NCBI RefSeq assembly: GCF_046159715.1
Contig: NZ_JBJXCT010000001.1
Span: 124,001-188,000, forward strand
From: Pampinifervens sp037481935
GTDB lineage: Bacteria > Aquificota > Aquificia > Aquificales > Aquificaceae
Direction of reading: 5' to 3'
Length of the DNA: 64,000 bases
Below the pieces are notes generated by a model, which had not been told where the DNA came from, did no database searches, and saw only the letters and a list, made by a program, of their open reading frames with translations. Position 1 is the first letter of the stretch. The number at the start of each line of letters is the position of its first letter. This document shows positions 58,460 to 64,000 of the stretch, piece by piece. Both the position numbers and the translations under genes were made by a program.

Positions 58460-59857
58460 ATGAACCTTAAGGAATTACTATCTGAATCAAAAGGCATAAC
58501 CTCAAACTCCAAAGAAGTCAAGCCGGGCTACATCTTTGTCGCCATAAAAGGCACGCAGGCGGACGGGCACCACTTTGTTGAAGAGGCTCTCCAGAGGGGT
58601 GCCCTGTGGGTGCTGGTGGAGAGGGATGTAGACCTTTCGGACCCTCGCATACTGAAGGTCAAAGACACCAGAAGAGCCCTTGCGGAGCTGGCAGGCCTCT
58701 TTTATGGTAAACCCTCAGAGGAGCTCAGGGTCATAGGCATTACAGGCACCAACGGCAAAACCACCAGCACCCATGTAGTGGAGTCCATCCTTAGCAGAGC
58801 AGGCATAAAAACCGGGCTTATGGGAACCATATACTATAGGCTTGGCGAAAGGATATACGAGTATGAGGGCAGAACAACGCCAGACCCAGTTAAGTGGCAC
58901 TCAACCCTCAGGGCAATGAAAGAGGATGGTGCTCAGGCAGTGGTCTGTGAAGTGTCCTCTCACGCCCTTGACCAGAAAAGGGTCTGGGGCACACGCTTTT
59001 ACATGGTAGCCTTCACAAACCTCAGTCAGGACCATCTTGACTACCACCACACCATGGAAAACTACTTTCTTGCAAAGGCGAGGCTCTTTACAGAATACGA
59101 GTATGAGCATGCTCTCATAAATGCCGATGACCCGTGGGGAAAGAGGCTGACTACAATGGCAAAGAATGTAAAAACTTACGGAAGGGATGGAGACCTCAAA
59201 ATCTTGGACTTTTCCACAGACTTTGAGGGCTCAAGGCTCAGGGTTGAATGCGAAGGAAGGCAATACCATTTCTCTTCTAACCTCAGGGGGAGCTTTCAGG
59301 CATATAACCTTTCTCTTGGTGTGCTTCTTGGCTTTCTGTGGGGGCTTTCTGCAGAGGTCATTCAGGAGGGTATCAGGGAGGTGTATGTGCCGGGGAGGTT
59401 TGAGACCTACATGGGGGATGGCTTTGTGGTGGTGGTAGACTATGCTCATACACCCGATGCCCTTGGAAAGCTTCTGAAAACTGCAAGGGGTCTTGCAAAA
59501 AACAGGCTTATTGTGGTCTTTGGCGCGGGGGGCAACCGCGACAGGAGCAAAAGACCCATCATGGGAAAGGTAGCAGAGAGCCTTTCAGACCTTGTAGTGC
59601 TCACCTCTGACAACCCAAGGTTTGAAGAGCCTACGGCGATAATAGAGGATATTCTCTCTGGCATCGAAGATAGAACTAAGGTGTTTGTAGAGCCCGACAG
59701 GAAAAAAGCCATTGAGCTTGCCATAGGTATGGCTAAGGAGGGGGATGTGGTGGTCATCGCTGGCAAGGGGCACGAAGATTATCAGGAAATAAAGGGTGTA
59801 AAATATCCCTTTAAAGATTCTGAAGTGGTCAAGGAGGTGCTCGGTGTGCGACTTTGA
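58460..59857 (+). CDS. murE: UDP-MurNAc-tripeptide synthetase, DAP-adding
   Basis: 465 residues from MNLKELLSES; a TTG at 58439 (8 bases after TATGCT) would add seven residues and cannot be excluded. The P-loop GITGTNGKTTS is at about residues 93-103. The specificity loop TSDNPRFEEP has the DNPR motif of meso-diaminopimelate ligases. It adds DAP in peptidoglycan synthesis and links with dapB earlier in the window. The next small gene starts inside its 3' end. Confidence 0.95.
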   Translation: MNLKELLSESKGITSNSKEVKPGYIFVAIKGTQADGHHFVEEALQRGALWVLVERDVDLSDPRILKVKDTRRALAELAGLFYGKPSEELRVIGITGTNGKTTSTHVVESILSRAGIKTGLMGTIYYRLGERIYEYEGRTTPDPVKWHSTLRAMKEDGAQAVVCEVSSHALDQKRVWGTRFYMVAFTNLSQDHLDYHHTMENYFLAKARLFTEYEYEHALINADDPWGKRLTTMAKNVKTYGRDGDLKILDFSTDFEGSRLRVECEGRQYHFSSNLRGSFQAYNLSLGVLLGFLWGLSAEVIQEGIREVYVPGRFETYMGDGFVVVVDYAHTPDALGKLLKTARGLAKNRLIVVFGAGGNRDRSKRPIMGKVAESLSDLVVLTSDNPRFEEPTAIIEDILSGIEDRTKVFVEPDRKKAIELAIGMAKEGDVVVIAGKGHEDYQEIKGVKYPFKDSEVVKEVLGVRL

Positions 59858-60104
59858 GACCCTTCACTACAACCTCAAAGATGAACTTCTCACCCTTTTT
59901 AAAGAGGCAGAGACCCCACAGCCAAGGCTCAAAATTACCAGTCTAAAAAGTGGTAAGATATGCGGGCTTGCCAACTTAGCCAAGCTTCTACTCTACTTTG
60001 AAAGGGAAGGCTACCTTGTGGTGCTCAACAAGGATGAGAACTACAAAGAATGGGAGATACAGATAGAACCCGGCATACTTGACCTCATGTTTGGCTATGG
60101 CTAA
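59844..60104 (+). CDS. 86-residue protein of unknown function
   Basis: Starts at GTG 59844, overlapping the murE 3' end by 14 bases. A mixed alpha/beta sequence (LKDELLTLFKEAETPQPRLK; LAKLLLYFEREGYLVVLNKD; NYKEWEIQIEPGILDL) without recognised motifs. It may be a small regulator or adaptor. Coupling to murE supports expression. Confidence 0.55.
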   Translation: MCDFETLHYNLKDELLTLFKEAETPQPRLKITSLKSGKICGLANLAKLLLYFEREGYLVVLNKDENYKEWEIQIEPGILDLMFGYG

Positions 60105-60107
60105 AAT
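60079..60107 (+). promoter_or_regulatory. gnd-zwf promoter
   Basis: TTGACC at 60079-60084, a 17-base spacer and TAAAAT at 60102-60107. The gnd ATG follows after 7 bases. This is the clearest complete promoter with a predicted leaderless transcript in the window. Confidence 0.75.
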
Positions 60108-60114
60108 TTAAACC

Positions 60115-61008
60115 ATGAAGCTCTACATGATAGGTCTGGGGAGGATGGGACTTGGAATGTCAAGAAGGCTTCTCTCAAAAGGGCACAGTGTGGTAGGCTA
60201 CGACGCAAGCCAGCAGGCAAGGGCTCAGGCAAGGTCCTCTATGGAGGTTATGGAGGACATGAGCCATCTGGCCTCTGAAGAGGGAAAAAACATCTGGCTT
60301 ATGGTGCCCCATGAGGTGGTGGACAAGGTGTTGGATGGGCTAAAGCCCTACCTGAAGGAAGGGGACACAGTTGTGGACGGTGGCAACAGCCACTACAGGG
60401 ACTCACAGAGGAGATACGAGGAGCTAAGAAGGCTGGGTGTCTCTTTCCTTGATGTGGGCGTAAGCGGTGGAGTTTACGGAGAGGAGCTTGGCTATTGCCT
60501 GATGGTGGGAGGAGACCGGCCGGCCTTTGAGAATCTTGAGCCCATCTTCAGAGACCTCTCCTACGAGGGCAGGGGGTACGCATACCTTGGACCATCGGGT
60601 GCAGGACACTTTGCCAAGATGGTTCACAACGGCATAGAATACGCCTTCATGCAGGCAATAGGCGAGGGCTTTGAGCTCCTGAGAGAGAGCGGTTTTGGCT
60701 ACGACCTTAAGGAGGTGGCACGCATATACAACACGGGCAGTGTAATACGGAGCTGGTTGATGGATCTCACTCAGAAGGTCTTTGAGGACTTTGGAAACCT
60801 TGAGGAGCTAAAGCCCTACGTGGAAGACACGGGTGAGGGTCGCTGGACGGTGGAAGAAGCCATAAAGAGGGCTGTGCCCGTTCCAACCATAGCAGAAGCC
60901 CTCTTTGCCCGCTTTCGCTCAAGACAGGAAAACTCCTTCAGAGACAGGCTTCTGGCAGGGCTAAGATACCAGTTTGGAAGGCATCAGGTAAAGAAAAGGG
61001 ATGGCTGA
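60115..61008 (+). CDS. gnd: 6-phosphogluconate dehydrogenase, short form
   Basis: 297 residues, the short Gnd type rather than the 470-residue enzyme. Rossmann motif IGLGRMGLGMSRRLL; VDGGNSHYRDSQRR and the substrate motif FLDVGVSGGVYGEELGYCLM; catalytic KMVHNGIEYAFMQAIGEG. It converts 6-phosphogluconate to ribulose-5-phosphate. It overlaps zwf by 8 bases, forming an oxidative pentose-phosphate pair. Confidence 0.94.
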   Translation: MKLYMIGLGRMGLGMSRRLLSKGHSVVGYDASQQARAQARSSMEVMEDMSHLASEEGKNIWLMVPHEVVDKVLDGLKPYLKEGDTVVDGGNSHYRDSQRRYEELRRLGVSFLDVGVSGGVYGEELGYCLMVGGDRPAFENLEPIFRDLSYEGRGYAYLGPSGAGHFAKMVHNGIEYAFMQAIGEGFELLRESGFGYDLKEVARIYNTGSVIRSWLMDLTQKVFEDFGNLEELKPYVEDTGEGRWTVEEAIKRAVPVPTIAEALFARFRSRQENSFRDRLLAGLRYQFGRHQVKKRDG

Positions 61009-62335
61009 GAGCTTTTCTCTCTTTATACTTGGTGGCACGGGAGACCTGGCAAAAAACAAGCTTTTTCCTTCCCTCTCAAGGCTTTTCGCAAAGGGATACC
61101 TCTCTGGGCTTGACAGGGTTTACTCTCTTGCAAGAAGTAGAAGAGAGGACTGGGAAAAGGTGGTCTGCGAGCTTGACAGGGGCTTTGGAAAGCTCTGCAA
61201 CTTCCTGCCCTTTGACGCAAAAGACTGGAATTCCTACGTGGAGCTGGGAAAGCTTATAGAAGAGCTCAGGGGTCAGGAGCTCATATTCTTTCTGTCTCTA
61301 AGCCCATATCTTTTTGAGGAAACCATTAGAAACCTTGGCAGGCTTCTCAGAAACTACACGAACCCAAGAAAAATAGTGGTAGAAAAGCCCTTTGGCTTTG
61401 ACCTCAGGTCTGCCCAGAGGCTCAACGACCTCCTTCACAGATACTTCATAGAGGAGGAGATATACCGCATTGACCACTTTCTTGGAAAGGACACCATACA
61501 GAACATATTTTCTCTCAGGTTTTCCAACACTATATTTGAGGGCATATGGGACAGAAACTTTATTGACCATGTGCAGATAGTTGCCCTTGAGAGTGTGGGT
61601 GTTGAAGGAAGGGGAGAGTTCTACGACAGGGTGGGAGCCATAAGGGATATGCTACAGAACCACATGCTACAGATGCTTGCCTTTACCGCTATGGAGCCTC
61701 CAGCTTACATGTCTGAGAAGTTTATAAGAGATGAAAAGGTAAAGGTGCTCAAGAATGCACGCATTGAAGGGCTTATAAGGGGTCAGTATGAGGGCTACAG
61801 GGAAGAGGTGGGTGTTAGCAATTCAAACAGGGAAACATTTGTGGTGGCAAAGGTGCTGGTGGATAACTTCCGCTGGCACGGAGTGCCCTTTTACCTCATG
61901 ACAGGCAAAGCCCTATCTCAGAAGCTCACTCAGATAACAGTTGTCTTTAAGGAAGTCCCGCAGAGCTTTATGAAACTCCTTGATTGCAAGCCTCTTCAGA
62001 ACAGGATAGTTTTTCAGACCGCACCAGAGAGCAAGCTACAGATAGTTTTTGAACTCAGACCCCCAACGGGCAGGTTTATGGCATGTCCTGTGGAGACTTT
62101 CATGGAATACAGGTTTCCCTCAGAGTTTGCGGAGGCCTATGAGGTGCTTCTTCTTGATGTGGTGGAGGGAGACCAGTCCCTTTTCATTAGGGGTGATGAG
62201 ATAGAAGCTCTGTGGGAGGTTGTCCAGCCTTACCTTGACCTTCAGAATGAGCCCTTCCAGTATAAAAAGGGCATAAGCCTGCCACAGCAGGCAGAAGAAT
62301 TTCTTGCGTCAGAGGGCAGAAGCTGGTTGCTATAA
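61001..62335 (+). CDS. zwf: glucose-6-phosphate dehydrogenase
   Basis: 444 residues. Nucleotide motif LGGTGDLAKNKLFPSL; active-site EEEIYRIDHFLGKDTIQNIF with RIDHxLGK. Also VEKPFGFDLRSAQ. It makes 6-phosphogluconolactone and NADPH. No lactonase is seen in the window. It ends 16 bases before the CRISPR array. Confidence 0.95.
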   Translation: MAESFSLFILGGTGDLAKNKLFPSLSRLFAKGYLSGLDRVYSLARSRREDWEKVVCELDRGFGKLCNFLPFDAKDWNSYVELGKLIEELRGQELIFFLSLSPYLFEETIRNLGRLLRNYTNPRKIVVEKPFGFDLRSAQRLNDLLHRYFIEEEIYRIDHFLGKDTIQNIFSLRFSNTIFEGIWDRNFIDHVQIVALESVGVEGRGEFYDRVGAIRDMLQNHMLQMLAFTAMEPPAYMSEKFIRDEKVKVLKNARIEGLIRGQYEGYREEVGVSNSNRETFVVAKVLVDNFRWHGVPFYLMTGKALSQKLTQITVVFKEVPQSFMKLLDCKPLQNRIVFQTAPESKLQIVFELRPPTGRFMACPVETFMEYRFPSEFAEAYEVLLLDVVEGDQSLFIRGDEIEALWEVVQPYLDLQNEPFQYKKGISLPQQAEEFLASEGRSWLL

Positions 62336-62351
62336 GAAGGGGCTTCAACTC

Positions 62352-63822
62352 GTCTCAACTCCACACGGTAGATTAGCAACCCGAATGGAAGAAGGTTGTT
62401 AAGTTTAAATCAGAGGTTTCAACTCCACACGGTAGATTAGCAACACAGTTAAAACTTATGGATGCAAGGGCTAAGGCAATGGTTTCAACTCCACACGGTA
62501 GATTAGCAACGGTTTTCCTATTAATAGCTCTGCCCTGTAGTCCCATGTTTCAACTCCACACGGTAGATTAGCAACAGTTTGAAGCTACTCAAAGAGTTGC
62601 TGAAACTGAAACAGTTTCAACTCCACACGGTAGATTAGCAACGAAGCCTGGAAGAAAGATGGGAAAGCCACACATACCATGAAGTTTCAACTCCACACGG
62701 TAGATTAGCAACGTTATGAACTCGCAGTGAAACTTGTAAAACAAAAGAAGTTTCAACTCCACACGGTAGATTAGCAACAAAACGAGGCTCCCGCATGCAA
62801 AAAACGTGCCAAGTGTTTCAACTCCACACGGTAGATTAGCAACAAGCTCGTCAAGGAGGCATACTTCAAATGGGTTGATAAGTTTCAACTCCACACGGTA
62901 GATTAGCAACCAATTACAGTTTATGCCCCCTCTCACTTGATAGAAAAGTTTCAACTCCACACGGTAGATTAGCAACGTAGTGCTAAGTTCTTTTCACTCC
63001 CGCCGCCCTTGGCGTTTCAACTCCACACGGTAGATTAGCAACTTCATAGACGGGCGGGGAGACTATGTAAACTTCGTGTTTCAACTCCACACGGTAGATT
63101 AGCAACAAAGCTTAGAGCTGATGAAGGACAATTACTACTTCAGTTTCAACTCCACACGGTAGATTAGCAACTATGCAGACATATACGAGAACATGAAGCG
63201 TGGGTTAGTTTCAACTCCACACGGTAGATTAGCAACTGTCTTCCGCTGTTTCATGAGTTCTTTGATCTCTCCGTTTCAACTCCACACGGTAGATTAGCAA
63301 CTCAGACGCAGAGACTTTGCAGACATCAAGCGAAAGCTGTTTCAACTCCACACGGTAGATTAGCAACTGAGGAGTCCTTAAGAGATTAAGTAGTGCTGAA
63401 CAGGTTTCAACTCCACACGGTAGATTAGCAACCAGCCAAGGGCGGCGGGGCAAGGCTAAGCGTGGTTAGTTTCAACTCCACACGGTAGATTAGCAACTGG
63501 AAACATCGGTATGCCTCTTCCACTTGATGAGTTCGTTTCAACTCCACACGGTAGATTAGCAACAAACTTTATGAAAGAGGAGGCGATAAACAGCCTAACG
63601 TTTCAACTCCACACGGTAGATTAGCAACAATGTAAACTTCGCTGATCAGACGAGTCAGTAAATGGTTTCAACTCCACACGGTAGATTAGCAACTATGATA
63701 GTAAGTTTGTTTACCTTAACGGCTGCACAGTTTCAACTCCACACGGTAGATTAGCAACCTTTATCGCTTTTCTTTATCGCTTTTCTTACTCGCGTTTCAA
63801 CTCCACACGGTAGATTAGCAAC
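62352..63822 (-). CRISPR. CRISPR array, 23 repeats, 22 spacers
   Basis: 29-base repeats starting GTTTCAACTCC and ending GATTAGCAAC on the plus strand, with spacers of 35-41 bases. Read on the minus strand the repeat ends in GTTGAAAC, the usual crRNA 5' handle, so transcription is leftward. The leftmost repeat (62352-62380) has one change (GTC for GTT), fitting the old, leader-distal end. A strong promoter sits just right of the array (63843-63871). No cas gene is present in the window. The repeat form suggests a type I-B or III system, but the subtype cannot be settled without cas genes. Confidence 0.98.
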
Positions 63823-63842
63823 CCTAAATCGCTACCTTAGAA

Positions 63843-63871
63843 ATAATAAGAAATATCAAGCCTTTTGTCAA
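63843..63871 (-). promoter_or_regulatory. CRISPR leader promoter
   Basis: Minus strand: TTGACA at 63871-63866, a 17-base spacer and TATTAT at 63848-63843. It would start transcription near 63836, just before the first repeat at 63822. This confirms the orientation inferred from the repeat. Confidence 0.78.
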
Positions 63872-63897
63872 CCCCCCACCCCTCTCAAAAGGGGGTT
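63870..63897. repeat. inverted repeat in the CRISPR leader
   Basis: AACCCCC (63870-63876) pairs with GGGGGTT (63891-63897) over a 14-base loop. It overlaps the leader -35 box edge and could be a protein site or a terminator for traffic from the right. From 63898 to 64000 I see no gene and no clear signal. Confidence 0.4.
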
Positions 63898-64000
63898 ATT
63901 TGCCAGAAGTCGGAGGTTCTGCAGACTTGAGTGTGTTGTTGTCAAGTTCAGAGCTCTGTCTTTCAACGCTCAGAAGCACACGCCATACCGCCGTAAAACC

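Noticed and set aside
62589..63453. Minus-strand ORFs of 128 and 74 residues with repeated LLIYRVELK
   Set aside because: They are translations through the CRISPR repeats; the repeated peptide is the repeat read in shifting frames.
63870..63897. Rho-independent terminator in the CRISPR leader
   Set aside because: The stem is GC-rich but the loop is 14 bases and no U-run follows directly; kept only as an inverted repeat.

Overview
The window looks like a compact chromosomal segment of a thermophilic, hydrogen-oxidising bacterium of the Aquificaceae (the Hydrogenobacter/Aquifex/Thermocrinis group). This assignment is inferred from gene content, not from a database search. The clues are a leucyl-tRNA synthetase that stops before its KMSKS region (the split alpha subunit known from Aquifex), a GyrA without a GyrA box, a fused AhbA/AhbB-type siroheme decarboxylase, an Isp-type [NiFe] hydrogenase, and archaeal-type early shikimate enzymes. 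Gaps between genes are short and start/stop codons often overlap.

Layout. 1-7.9 kb: a polycistronic uptake locus with a TonB-dependent receptor, ExbB, ExbD, TonB, a second MotA/ExbB-like protein, a DUF2149-like protein and an exported, membrane-anchored CobN-like chelatase. 8.0-11.0 kb: an outer-membrane porin, an FMN-binding-domain protein and a duplicated membrane protein. 11-29.6 kb: mostly housekeeping genes (leuS alpha, dapB, archease, a UbiA-type prenyltransferase, yebC, acpP-fabF-rnc, gyrA, leuD-pyrE, a ZIP transporter, lysS), with a PIN toxin-antitoxin-like cassette, a triheme cytochrome c and a histone-deacetylase-like amidohydrolase. 29.6-35.6 kb: siroheme decarboxylase, tRNA-Val, and the hydrogenase operon (small subunit, Isp1-like cytochrome b, Isp2/HdrD-like protein, large subunit). 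35.6-41.8 kb: rtcB, a six-domain S1 protein, an arm-less HU-like protein, tRNA-Pro, a regulator, an AI-2E-family protein and gpsA. 41.9-49.2 kb: a visibly AT-richer five-gene exopolysaccharide operon (HEAT membrane protein, GT2 synthase, TPR-glycosidase fusion, polysaccharide deacetylase, TPR/beta-barrel exporter). 49.2-62.3 kb: a lone tonB, archaeal-type shikimate enzymes, fabI, purL, lspA, gatC, recA, pilT, cmk, murE, gnd and zwf. 62.35-63.82 kb: a CRISPR array of 23 repeats with no cas gene in view; its promoter lies on the right, reading leftwards.

Genes that belong together: the receptor, Ton motor and CobN-like protein fit import and metal removal or insertion for a tetrapyrrole or metal complex. 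Archease (13.9 kb) and RtcB (35.6 kb) form a known RNA-ligase pair. The aldolase at 49.9 kb and the dehydroquinate synthase II at 57.4 kb are the two steps of the archaeal-type route into shikimate. A window-wide pattern stands out: many first-in-operon genes have a TATAAT-like -10 box ending about 6-9 bases before the start codon and no Shine-Dalgarno sequence, which predicts leaderless mRNAs.
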